This document shows, in pieces, positions 1 to 7,075 of a DNA stretch of 32,269 bases. The stretch is from positions 490 to 32,758 of the forward strand of contig LJRV01000001.1 in NCBI GenBank assembly GCA_001612575.1. Reading direction: 5' to 3'. This stretch comes from Streptobacillus notomytis (GTDB taxonomy: Bacteria; Fusobacteriota; Fusobacteriia; Fusobacteriales; Leptotrichiaceae). Position 1 is the first letter of the stretch; every line of letters begins with the position of its first letter. Under the pieces are notes generated by a model. The model was not told the origin of the DNA and ran no database searches. It saw only the letters and a program-made list of their open reading frames with translations. The position numbers and the translations under genes were made by a program.

Positions 1-24
1 TCTCGTATTCTTCTGCGTTTATAA

Positions 25-52
25 TAAAAGACAGTAGTCTTAACTACTGTCT
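25..52 (-). terminator. Rho-independent terminator of the decayed barrel gene
   Basis: A perfect 10-bp stem (AGACAGTAGT paired with ACTACTGTCT, 4-base loop) at 29-52 is followed on the minus strand by a T-rich tail. It overlaps the old stop codon of the pseudogene and is nearly identical to the terminator at 652-675, so both derive from one duplicated unit. Confidence 0.8.
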
Positions 53-588
53 AAAAAGTATATTCAAATTCTAATCCAAAATACTTTTCCTAAAATACCT
101 ACATATAAGGCTATATTATATTTATCACTTAATTTAGATACTCTAGATCCTTTAAGAATCTAGAATTAATATCTACATTATTATCTTGACTACTACTTGA
201 ACTTACATTAGATGTTTAATATTCCAAATTCAATCCTACACCTAATCCCACTTAAATCACAATATATATTTTAGTATTTTCTTTTACTTTAAAATTAAAG
301 TCTGTTTCCATAATTAAAATTATATTAGAAAAAATTTCAATTTTATCTTTAGGCAATTTATCTGTTAAAATAGCTGTTAGTTTTGGTCCAAATATTATAT
401 CAATTTTTTTATTGATTGTGATTTCCAGTCAGATAAAAATTTAACTCTATTTAAGTACCACCATAACTACTATTAGGATATGGAAATGAGCTAATATCTC
501 CCTCTATCCTATATCTTGGTCCACTTAATTTTTCCGAAAATATTATTTCTTCTATTAATAATGTTATCATTAACAATATTCTTTTCAT
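51..588 (-). pseudogene. Decayed copy of the small outer-membrane barrel family
   Basis: The minus strand from an ATG at 586-588 encodes a signal-peptide-like start and then the family motif SGPRYRIEG, but soon meets a stop. Further on, in shifted frames, the recognisable blocks are NKKIDIIFGPK, then TDFNFKVKENTKIY, then SDKYNIALYVG, and finally GLEFEYTF followed by TAG at 51-53. Each block aligns with the same position in the four intact neighbours, so this was a full-length family member that has since acquired at least two frameshifts and several in-frame stops. Promoter and terminator remain intact, so it is probably still transcribed. Sequencing error is unlikely because the lesions are multiple and dispersed. 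A role as a sequence reservoir for recombination with the intact copies is possible but only inferred. Confidence 0.85.
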
Positions 589-619
589 ATTTTCTACTAA
601 TTATTTATTTCTACTAAGT

Positions 620-647
620 ATTATATCCCTCCCACATATTTTGTCAA
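620..647 (-). promoter_or_regulatory. Promoter of the decayed barrel gene, interrupted G tract
   Basis: On the minus strand a consensus -35 (TTGACA, 642-647) and a consensus -10 (TATAAT, 620-625) are separated by 16 bases. The spacer ends in GGGAGGGA, which corresponds to the uninterrupted G10 tract of the sister promoter at 3057-3087. The -35 lies directly beside the terminator of the upstream unit. The broken tract should be much less prone to slippage, so this promoter looks fixed. Confidence 0.8.
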
Positions 648-675
648 TAAAAAACAGTAGTATTAACTACTGTTT
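647..675 (-). terminator. Terminator of the intact barrel array
   Basis: AAACAGTAGT and ACTACTGTTT form a perfect 10-bp stem with a 4-base loop at 652-675, followed on the minus strand by a run of T. The stem begins within the stop codon of the last array gene. This ends the four-gene unit before the promoter of the decayed copy. Confidence 0.85.
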
Positions 676-1252
676 AAAAAGTGTATCCCGCTTCTAATCC
701 AATCATTCCTTTTGTATTACCTGTATAAAGTCCTACATTATATTTATCTTTTATTTTAATTCCTACAGAAAGTTTGCCTACAGTTGCTAATTCTGTTCTC
801 TTTAATTCTAAAGTAGATCTATTGTTATTTACACTGTCAGCATTAGACATTAAACTTGAATGTTTATATTCAATGTGTATTGCAACTCCTGTACCGATTT
901 CTATACCAGTATACACTTTAATATTATCCTTTATTTTATAGTTAAAATCTACTTCTCCTCCCAAAATCAAACTAGTCCTAATCTTAGTTCTATTAGTATA
1001 ATGATTAAAATCTATGTTTACTGTAACTTTAGGACCAAATGTTATATCTATCCTTTTATTAATTTGAGTCTTAAATTCAGGTAAAATTGAAATAGAAGTT
1101 GAGCCATATCTAATATTTTTATTTCTATCTTCTTGCTTAGTACTAATAAAACCTAATGCTCCTTCAACTCTATATTTATTTCCAACAATATTGGCTGAAA
1201 ATGAAGATATTCCTCCAATAAATAATATCATTGATAATAGTAATTTCTTCAT
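674..1252 (-). CDS. Small outer-membrane beta-barrel protein (array copy 4)
   Basis: A 192-residue secreted protein with an N-terminal signal peptide (hydrophobic residues about 4-18, likely cut after SFSA). It shares with its neighbours the blocks GNKYRVEGALG, an LPEF/K segment followed by DITFGPKVTVN, ILGGEVDFNYKIKDNIKVYTG, and a C-terminal KGMIGLEAGYTF. Alternating hydrophobic strands and a terminal Phe are typical of outer-membrane barrels inserted by BamA, and the length suits an eight-stranded barrel. Variable residues, about 120-150, fall between the conserved blocks and could form exposed loops. It is the last gene of the operon, about 30 bases after the previous one, and runs into the terminator. 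No function can be assigned beyond surface protein; an adhesin or porin-like role is speculative. Confidence 0.8.
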   Translation of the reverse strand: MKKLLLSMILFIGGISSFSANIVGNKYRVEGALGFISTKQEDRNKNIRYGSTSISILPEFKTQINKRIDITFGPKVTVNIDFNHYTNRTKIRTSLILGGEVDFNYKIKDNIKVYTGIEIGTGVAIHIEYKHSSLMSNADSVNNNRSTLELKRTELATVGKLSVGIKIKDKYNVGLYTGNTKGMIGLEAGYTF

Positions 1253-1282
1253 ATATTTTTCCTTTCTATCAAAAATTCAAAA

Positions 1283-1798
1283 TTAAAAGGTGCATCCTGC
1301 TTCTATTCCTATTAATCCTTTAATATCTCCTGTATAAAATGCAACATTATATTCATCACTTATTTTAACTCCTATAGATATCTTACTTATATTTACACTT
1401 TCAATAGATGAAAATTTACCATCATTAATCGTAATCCCTAATCCAGTTCCTACTTCTATACCAGAATATATTCTAATATTTTCCTTTAATCTATAGTTAA
1501 AATCTATTTCCCCACCTAAAATTAAATTTTTTCTAATTTCTTGATCAATATTTAAATTATTTGTAATAACTAAATTGATCTTTGGTCCAAAAGTTAAATC
1601 TATCTTATTATTAATCTGATATTTCCATTCAGGTAAAAAACCAATAGATACCGGAAGAGAAAGTAAATTATTAACTATTAAACTCTCTTTATAATTAATA
1701 GCTCCTACAGCTAAATCTACCCTGTATCTAGGTCCAGTTATATTATTTGAAAATGCAATTAATCCTAATCCAACAAATAATATTAATATCTTTTTCAT
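1283..1798 (-). CDS. Small outer-membrane beta-barrel protein (array copy 3)
   Basis: At 171 residues this is the shortest intact member. The signal peptide is about residues 1-17 (hydrophobic core, then FSNN). The mature part starts with ITGPRYRVDLAVG, followed by FLPEWKYQINNKIDLTFGPK, LILGGEIDFNYRLKENIRIYSG, and the end block KGLIGIEAGCTF. One odd point is Cys two residues before the terminal Phe, where the sister copies have Tyr. The variable stretch after GTGLGI is much shorter than in copy 4. It is co-transcribed with its neighbours, with gaps of about 16-30 bases. The exact role is unknown. Confidence 0.8.
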   Translation of the reverse strand: MKKILILFVGLGLIAFSNNITGPRYRVDLAVGAINYKESLIVNNLLSLPVSIGFLPEWKYQINNKIDLTFGPKINLVITNNLNIDQEIRKNLILGGEIDFNYRLKENIRIYSGIEVGTGLGITINDGKFSSIESVNISKISIGVKISDEYNVAFYTGDIKGLIGIEAGCTF

Positions 1799-1814
1799 AT
1801 ATTATTCCCTTCTT

Positions 1815-2447
1815 CTAAAAAGTATATCCTACTTCTATCCCTATTAATCCCTTAACACTTCCTGTGTAAAGTGCCACATTATATTTATCATTTAATTTAA
1901 ATCCTAATGAAATCTTAGCTATCGATAATAATTCCATTCCACTATCCGTAATTAAGTTATTAGATGAATATCTCAAAACATTTCCAAGTCCTCCACCAAA
2001 TTCTATGCCTGTATAAACTTTAAAATTATCTAATATTCTATAATTAAATTCTGAGGCAACGCCAAAAATCAAGCTTGGCACTATTTTAACATTATTTGAT
2101 ACAATACTTGAAATATTTAAAGTTATTTTAGGTCCAAATGTTATATCAAATTTTTTATTAATTTCAGTTTTCCACTCAGATAAAAATGAAATAGAAGTTG
2201 AGATATAATTTTCAGCTGAATATAAATTTTCACTATATTTATAACTTATTATACCCAACGTTCCGTCAATTCTGTATCTTGGTCCTGTTATATTATCTAA
2301 AATAGAAGTATTTTTTTCACTATTAATTTTATTTTTAAAGTTAAAAGATTTATTAGGGATTTTTTTTATTCCAGATTTTGTATTACTTATTTTTGTTGAA
2401 AATAAAAGTGATCCTATAAATAACATTATTAATAACAACTTTCTCAT
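1815..2447 (-). CDS. Small outer-membrane beta-barrel protein with extra N-terminal linker (array copy 2)
   Basis: A 210-residue family member. The ATG at 2445-2447 is preferred over an in-frame TTG 15 bases upstream because AAAGGAA sits at normal spacing before the ATG. The signal peptide is about residues 1-17. It differs from its sisters in having about 34 extra residues (about 18-51), rich in Lys, Asn and Ser, between the signal peptide and the first conserved block ITGPRYRIDGTLG. The rest follows the family: FLSEWKTEINKKFDITFGPK, FNYRILDNFKVYTGIEFGGG, and the end block KGLIGIEVGYTF. The linker could be an exposed or periplasmic extension. The role is unknown. Confidence 0.8.
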   Translation of the reverse strand: MRKLLLIMLFIGSLLFSTKISNTKSGIKKIPNKSFNFKNKINSEKNTSILDNITGPRYRIDGTLGIISYKYSENLYSAENYISTSISFLSEWKTEINKKFDITFGPKITLNISSIVSNNVKIVPSLIFGVASEFNYRILDNFKVYTGIEFGGGLGNVLRYSSNNLITDSGMELLSIAKISLGFKLNDKYNVALYTGSVKGLIGIEVGYTF

Positions 2448-2490
2448 ATGTATTCCTTTCAATTTAAAATTTTCAAGCTATATAATTAAA

Positions 2491-3024
2491 TTAAAAAATA
2501 TATCCTGCTTCTATTCCTATTAATCCTTTAATAGCTCCTGTATAAAATGCAAAATTATATTTATCATTTATTTTAACTCCTAATGCAATTTTACTTATAG
2601 ATGTAAACTCAGGTCCTTGTAAATGTAAATCTCCCGTAATCACAGGTACTTGAAATCCTATTCCTGTTCCTACTTCTATACCTGTATACATTTTAATATT
2701 GTCCTTTATTTTATAGTTAAAATCTACTTCTCCTCCTAAAATTAAACTAGGTCTTATTGTTGGAGTTTTTATATTATCTAAATTAAATGCAAAATTTAAT
2801 GTAATTTTAGGTCCAAATGTTATATCAAATTTTTGATTAATTTTAGCTCTCCATTCTGGTAATAATGAGACAGAATTTGAAAAAAATTTATAACTTCTAA
2901 AAATATATTTTTCTTTAACACTAATAGCTCCTAAAGAACTTTCAATCCTATATTTAGGTCCAATAATATCAACTGAAAGTGAAATTATACATGAAAAAGA
3001 TAATATTAATAATAATTTTTTCAT
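2491..3024 (-). CDS. Small outer-membrane beta-barrel protein, first gene of the array (copy 1)
   Basis: A 177-residue secreted protein. The signal peptide is about residues 1-17 and the mature protein begins near VDIIGPKYRIESSLG. Family blocks follow in order: LLPEWRAKINQKFDITFGPK, LILGGEVDFNYKIKDNIKMYTG, YNFAFYTG and KGLIGIEAGYIF. AGGAGA precedes the ATG. It is the gene nearest the G-tract promoter, with an untranslated leader of only about 25 bases, so slippage in that promoter would change its expression directly, and that of the three genes after it. It is probably an eight-stranded barrel in the outer membrane; function unknown. Confidence 0.8.
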   Translation of the reverse strand: MKKLLLILSFSCIISLSVDIIGPKYRIESSLGAISVKEKYIFRSYKFFSNSVSLLPEWRAKINQKFDITFGPKITLNFAFNLDNIKTPTIRPSLILGGEVDFNYKIKDNIKMYTGIEVGTGIGFQVPVITGDLHLQGPEFTSISKIALGVKINDKYNFAFYTGAIKGLIGIEAGYIF

Positions 3025-3056
3025 TTATTGTTCTCCTATTCTTAATTATATATTCA

Positions 3057-3087
3057 ATTATACCCCCCCCCCAATATATTTTGTCAA
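3057..3087 (-). promoter_or_regulatory. Putative phase-variable promoter with a G10 tract between -35 and -10
   Basis: On the minus strand TTGACA (3082-3087) and TATAAT (3057-3062) are both perfect consensus boxes. The 19-base spacer ends in ten G in a row (ten C at 3063-3072 on plus). Spacing changes by one base with each slippage event; eight G would give the optimal 17-base spacer, so the ten-G state shown is probably weak. Variable homopolymer spacers are an established switch in Neisseria porA and similar surface genes. The sister promoter at 620-647 has the same layout. Confidence 0.85.
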
Positions 3088-3124
3088 TATTCAATTAAAA
3101 TTATTAAATATATTTTAAATTATA

Positions 3125-3152
3125 CAAAAAAATGACTGCAAACAGTCATTTT
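3125..3152 (-). terminator. Terminator of the metal-exporting ATPase
   Basis: AAAATGACTG and CAGTCATTTT form a perfect 10-bp stem with a 4-base loop (3129-3152), followed on the minus strand by further T. It lies 8 bases after the ATPase stop codon and isolates it from the barrel-array promoter. Confidence 0.85.
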
Positions 3153-3159
3153 ATATTAT

Positions 3160-5547
3160 TTATAGTTTAACATATCTCATTCTCATTGCATTTAAAACTG
3201 TTATTATCGTAACACCAACATCAGCAAATACTGCAACCCACATAGACATAAAACTAAAAATTCCAAATATAATTATTATTAATTTTATAGAAATAATGAA
3301 TAATAAATTTTCTAGTACTATAATTTTCATTGTAGTTGAAATTTTTTTAAGGACTGATATTTTAGTTAAACTATCTGTATTCAAAACTATATCTGCTGTA
3401 TTTATAGTAATATCCTGACCCATATTTCCCATAGCAACTCCTACATCAGAGGCTGCAATAACAGGAGCATCATTAATACCATCTCCTACAAATAGTATGT
3501 GTTTATCTTCTTTTTCTTCAATTAATATGTCTAATTTATCCTGAGGTAATAGATTTGAATATATTCTATCTATACCTAAAATATCTCCAACTTCTTTAGC
3601 AGCTTCAAAATTATCTCCAGTAAGCATTACTACTTCTTTAATTCCAGTTTGTTTCATTAAAAAAATAGCTTCTTTTGTATCCTCTTTTACTTTATCTTTA
3701 ATAACAAATAAGGTTACAAAAATATCATCTATTGCAACATAAACTAAAGAAGAATTTTTATCATTCATGAAATTTATTTTAGGTATATATATATTTCTAT
3801 CATCTAACATTTTTTTCTTACCCATTAATAAATTTCTATCTTCAAATTTAACACTAAGACCTAGTCCTGCAATTTCATTAATTTCTAGTATTTTCTTATT
3901 TTTAGAAAATTGATTTTTTAAACATTTTTCATCATGATTATATGACTCACATTCACATTTTTCACTATATTGTAATTTTTTAATATGATTTTTACATTCA
4001 TCACCATAGTAATGACCCTTAGGTTCATGTTTTTCTATCTTAATATTTTCTTTGTTATAATGTTCTGAATAATCATGGCAACAACCACAATGTCCACATA
4101 AGCTAATATATTCATAAAATTTTTCTTCATCTTCTATACTATCAACCAATCCAAACTTTTTATCTATAAAAGATATTATTGATTTTGCTATAGGATGATT
4201 AGAATTTTCCTCAGCTTTATATATATACTCATATACTTCTTTTACGCCTATATTTATTTTTTCTAAATCTTCAAAAACAGAATTAACTTTAAATTTTCCC
4301 TCTGTTATAGTTCCTGTTTTATCTAAAAATACACTTTCAACCTTATCTATATTATCAAATATATCTGCACCTTTAATTAATATACCCTCTTTTGCAGCTC
4401 TTCCTATACCTGAAAAAAAAGTAAGTGGTATAGAAAGTACTAATGCACATGGACAAGATATGACTAAAAGTACTATACCATTGTATAATGAATCCATAAA
4501 ACTTATTTTTCTAAAAAAAAGTGGTGGAATTATAGTTATAAATATAGCTAAAGTAAATATTATTGGAGTATAATATCTTGAAAATTTAGTAACAAACTTT
4601 TCCATTTTAGATTTATTGTGTCCAGAATTTTCTATCATTTCAACTATCTTATATATACTACTTTCATCAAAGCTTTTACTTGCCTCAATTGCTAAAGTTT
4701 TAGTTAAATTTATCATACCTGCTAATACTTCATCATCTTTTTCAAAATGTCTAGGCAGTGATTCTCCTGTTATCATAGATGTATCAAGTTCTGCATCACC
4801 TATATATATCTTACCATCTAGAAGTATTTTTTCTCCTGGTTTAACATAGAAAATATCTCCTGGCTTAATCAAATTAACATCAACATCTATAAATTCGTTT
4901 TTTTCTTCATCTAAAATATGTACCCTATTATCATTTAATTCTATCAAACTTCTGATACCTTTTCTTGATTTTAAAACAGAGTATTCCTGAAAATATTCAC
5001 CTAACGTATAAAATAGCATTACTCCTGTTGCCTCTTCATATTCTCTAATAAATATAGCTAATAATGAAGCTACCATCATAAGTACTTTTTCATTAAAATA
5101 ATCTCCACTTTTTATTAATTTAATAGCATATTTAATAATAGGAAATGCAACTATAGCATAAGAAAATAGATAAAAAGGAATATAGTATAAATAAAGATCT
5201 GAATCATATTTTAAATACATGTACAAATATTTATCTACAAATAATGCAAGAATAAATAAAGCCAATGATATAAACATATGTATTTTTTGATCTTTTAAAT
5301 TTTCTATTTCTTCTAAAAATTGGCTTTCAGATTTATCTTCTTTCTTAATATCAAAAGACCTTTCTTTTTTCTTACCATATTCTACTAATTCTTTTATATT
5401 ATTTTCATTTTCAACATTAAAATCTACAAATAGAGTTTTAGTTGAAAAATTTATACTTAAATTCTTAACATTTTCATGATTTTTAAGATGTTCCTCTAGC
5501 TTACTTGCACAACCAGCACAGTCAATTCCACATATTAAATATTTCAT
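3160..5547 (-). CDS. Zn/Cd/Pb-type P1B ATPase (ZntA/CadA-like exporter) with Cys/His-rich insertion
   Basis: A 795-residue inner-membrane pump that uses ATP to export soft divalent metals. In order: an HMA domain with GIDCAGCA (Cys10, Cys13); membrane segments from about 90; the actuator motif TGES at 260-263; the transmembrane metal site CPC at 365-367 followed by SIP; the phosphorylation motif DKTGT at 409-413 (Asp409); HP at 451-452; TGDN at 643-646; GDGINDAP at 688-695; and near the C-terminus an Asp-Val-Gly in the last helix, as in the ZntA group. CPC plus this Asp points to Zn/Cd/Pb rather than Cu. Unusually, residues 484-542 in the nucleotide-binding domain carry eight Cys and seven His. 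It is a single-gene unit between its own promoter and terminator. The exact metal is not proven. Confidence 0.93.
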   Translation of the reverse strand: MKYLICGIDCAGCASKLEEHLKNHENVKNLSINFSTKTLFVDFNVENENNIKELVEYGKKKERSFDIKKEDKSESQFLEEIENLKDQKIHMFISLALFILALFVDKYLYMYLKYDSDLYLYYIPFYLFSYAIVAFPIIKYAIKLIKSGDYFNEKVLMMVASLLAIFIREYEEATGVMLFYTLGEYFQEYSVLKSRKGIRSLIELNDNRVHILDEEKNEFIDVDVNLIKPGDIFYVKPGEKILLDGKIYIGDAELDTSMITGESLPRHFEKDDEVLAGMINLTKTLAIEASKSFDESSIYKIVEMIENSGHNKSKMEKFVTKFSRYYTPIIFTLAIFITIIPPLFFRKISFMDSLYNGIVLLVISCPCALVLSIPLTFFSGIGRAAKEGILIKGADIFDNIDKVESVFLDKTGTITEGKFKVNSVFEDLEKINIGVKEVYEYIYKAEENSNHPIAKSIISFIDKKFGLVDSIEDEEKFYEYISLCGHCGCCHDYSEHYNKENIKIEKHEPKGHYYGDECKNHIKKLQYSEKCECESYNHDEKCLKNQFSKNKKILEINEIAGLGLSVKFEDRNLLMGKKKMLDDRNIYIPKINFMNDKNSSLVYVAIDDIFVTLFVIKDKVKEDTKEAIFLMKQTGIKEVVMLTGDNFEAAKEVGDILGIDRIYSNLLPQDKLDILIEEKEDKHILFVGDGINDAPVIAASDVGVAMGNMGQDITINTADIVLNTDSLTKISVLKKISTTMKIIVLENLLFIISIKLIIIIFGIFSFMSMWVAVFADVGVTIITVLNAMRMRYVKL

Positions 5548-5566
5548 TATAACTCACCTCTTTTTT

Positions 5567-5572
5567 ATTATA
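5567..5572 (-). promoter_or_regulatory. Extended -10 promoter of the metal-exporting ATPase
   Basis: TATAAT on the minus strand is preceded by ATG A (ATGATATAAT), an extended -10. No good -35 is visible. The transcript leader would be only about 15 bases, with GAGGTGA as the ribosome binding site before the ATG at 5545-5547. Confidence 0.55.
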
Positions 5573-5683
5573 TCATAGCTTAAAAATTATTGCTATAATT
5601 TTTTAATACTGAAATATAATTTTTTTATTTATTCCATTAAAAACGTACATTTAAAGGTATAAGACTGAAATAAAATTATATAA

Positions 5684-5715
5684 AAAATAAGCAGTTGCTC
5701 ATTTAAAACAACTGC
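5684..5715 (-). terminator. Terminator of nagA
   Basis: GCAGTTG (5691-5697) pairs with CAACTGC (5709-5715) around an 11-base loop. On the minus strand the stem is followed by TTATTTTTT. It lies 12 bases after the nagA stop codon. Confidence 0.75.
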
Positions 5716-5726
5716 CTGTTATATTT

Positions 5727-6878
5727 CTAATATCTTTGTAATTTTCCTTTTGAAATTGTTCCTTCTACTCTGTAATCTGAGTTATAAAAAGTTAAATCTG
5801 CAATATATCCTTCTTTAATATATCCATATCTATCGTCAACTTGAACAGCTTTAGCTGGATATGAAGTTGCCATACGCAACGCTTCTTCTTCACTAACTTT
5901 AACTTCTTTAATTAAATTTTTAATACCTGTAATCATGTCTAATGCTGAACCACCTAATGATCCAGTTCTAGGATCCCAACATTTACCATTTTCATGTCTA
6001 ACTAAATGTCCTTCAAATATGAACTCTTTCATATCTGTTCCCATAGGAGATACTGCATCTGTAACTAAATACATATTTGATCTCATCACCTCTTTTACTA
6101 CTCTTATTGAAGGAAAACTAGCATGTAATCCATCAACTATTACTCCACATTGTATATTTTTCTTATCTAATAAATATCCAACAACTCCTGGCTCTCTTGA
6201 GTCAAATCCACGCATTGCATTAAAGAAATGAGTAGCATGAGTAAAGTATTCTTTTTTTTCTTCAATTTGTGCATATGTAGCATTAGTATGTCCTAAAGCT
6301 ATGTTTATTCCACTTTCTTTTAATACACTTAAATGTTTAACTAAAGCATTTTCTGGAGCTACAGTAATAATTTTAACTCCCTCATAACCTATCTTAGCTA
6401 TTTCATTTATTAAATTATCATCTAATACTCTAATATAATCTGGTCTATGAACACCTTTTTTCTCCACACTTATATACGGACCTTCTATATGTAATCCTAA
6501 TACACCTATTTCTTCTTTAGTGTCTTTAATTTCATCTATTAATTTCAAAGCTTTTAATATTTTTTCATCTGGAGATGTAATTAATGTAGGTAAAAATGAA
6601 GTACATCCAAATTTTTTATTAGTTTCATTCATAATTTCTAATGTTTTTACAGTAATTTCATCATTAAATAAAACTCCTCCACAACCATTAAGTTGTAAAT
6701 CTATAAATCCTGGAGATAAAACTTTACCCTCTACATCTACTAATTCATGCTTAGACATTAATTCATCATTAAGTTCTGATACTGTTGTTATTTTTTCAAT
6801 CTTATCACCACTAAGTATTACTACATTTTCAGGAATAAATTTATCTCCATCAAATATTCTAGCATTCTTGATTATCAT
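5727..6878 (-). CDS. nagA: N-acetylglucosamine-6-phosphate deacetylase
   Basis: A 383-residue cytoplasmic amidohydrolase that converts GlcNAc-6-phosphate to glucosamine-6-phosphate and acetate, in amino-sugar use and wall recycling. The ATG at 6876-6878 is chosen because AGGAGG lies seven bases before it; an in-frame start 60 bases upstream has no such site. Family hallmarks are DLQLNGCGG near residue 60, HIEGP with metal ligand Glu132, GHTNA with His197, ATHFFNAM with His217, DGLH near 250, and the catalytic Asp274 in VTDAVSP, matching E. coli Asp273. The length is normal. It stands alone between its own promoter and terminator; no nagB or sugar transporter is adjacent. Confidence 0.95.
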   Translation of the reverse strand: MIIKNARIFDGDKFIPENVVILSGDKIEKITTVSELNDELMSKHELVDVEGKVLSPGFIDLQLNGCGGVLFNDEITVKTLEIMNETNKKFGCTSFLPTLITSPDEKILKALKLIDEIKDTKEEIGVLGLHIEGPYISVEKKGVHRPDYIRVLDDNLINEIAKIGYEGVKIITVAPENALVKHLSVLKESGINIALGHTNATYAQIEEKKEYFTHATHFFNAMRGFDSREPGVVGYLLDKKNIQCGVIVDGLHASFPSIRVVKEVMRSNMYLVTDAVSPMGTDMKEFIFEGHLVRHENGKCWDPRTGSLGGSALDMITGIKNLIKEVKVSEEEALRMATSYPAKAVQVDDRYGYIKEGYIADLTFYNSDYRVEGTISKGKLQRY

Positions 6879-6909
6879 ATGCCTGCCTCCTATTTTCATT
6901 TTATATTTT

Positions 6910-6938
6910 ATTTTACCCCTATTAATAAAAAAAATCAA
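6910..6938 (-). promoter_or_regulatory. Probable nagA promoter
   Basis: On the minus strand TTGATT (6933-6938) and TAAAAT (6910-6915) are 17 bases apart, matching four and five of six consensus positions. A second weak candidate lies upstream (TGATATAAA near 6966-6974). No clear operator is visible. Confidence 0.5.
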
Positions 6939-7027
6939 GTTAAATCACGAAAAAATATTTCATTTTTATATCATTTAATGAAATTTTTTTTCTTACATTT
7001 TCCACCTATGTATTAATTCCTAAATCA

Positions 7028-7056
7028 TTGAAATAAATAGTAAATAATGATATAAT
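7028..7056 (+). promoter_or_regulatory. Promoter of the ZnuA-like operon
   Basis: TTGAAA (7028-7033), a 17-base spacer and TATAAT (7051-7056) with an upstream TGA make a strong extended -10 promoter. ATCATT (7024-7029) and AATGAT (7046-7051) form an inverted repeat across the -35 and -10, which could be an operator for a metal regulator. That is weak evidence in such AT-rich DNA. Confidence 0.75.
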
Positions 7057-7075
7057 TTAAAAAATTGGAGGTAAT

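Noticed and set aside
3063-3072. The C10 run as a sequencing or assembly artefact
   Set aside because: Length error by a base or two is possible, but the tract itself is supported by the sister promoter with GGGAGGGA at the same place.
1-3150. Direct repeats of the barrel array as a CRISPR or satellite array
   Set aside because: The repeats are whole coding regions with conserved protein blocks, not short spaced repeats.
6926-6933. A-run in the nagA promoter spacer as a second phase switch
   Set aside because: Eight A in such AT-rich DNA is common, unlike ten G, and the gene is metabolic rather than surface-exposed.
5727-6938. Longer nagA with 20 extra N-terminal residues
   Set aside because: The extra part is Lys/Ile-rich with no family similarity, and the AGGAGG site clearly serves the ATG at 6876-6878.
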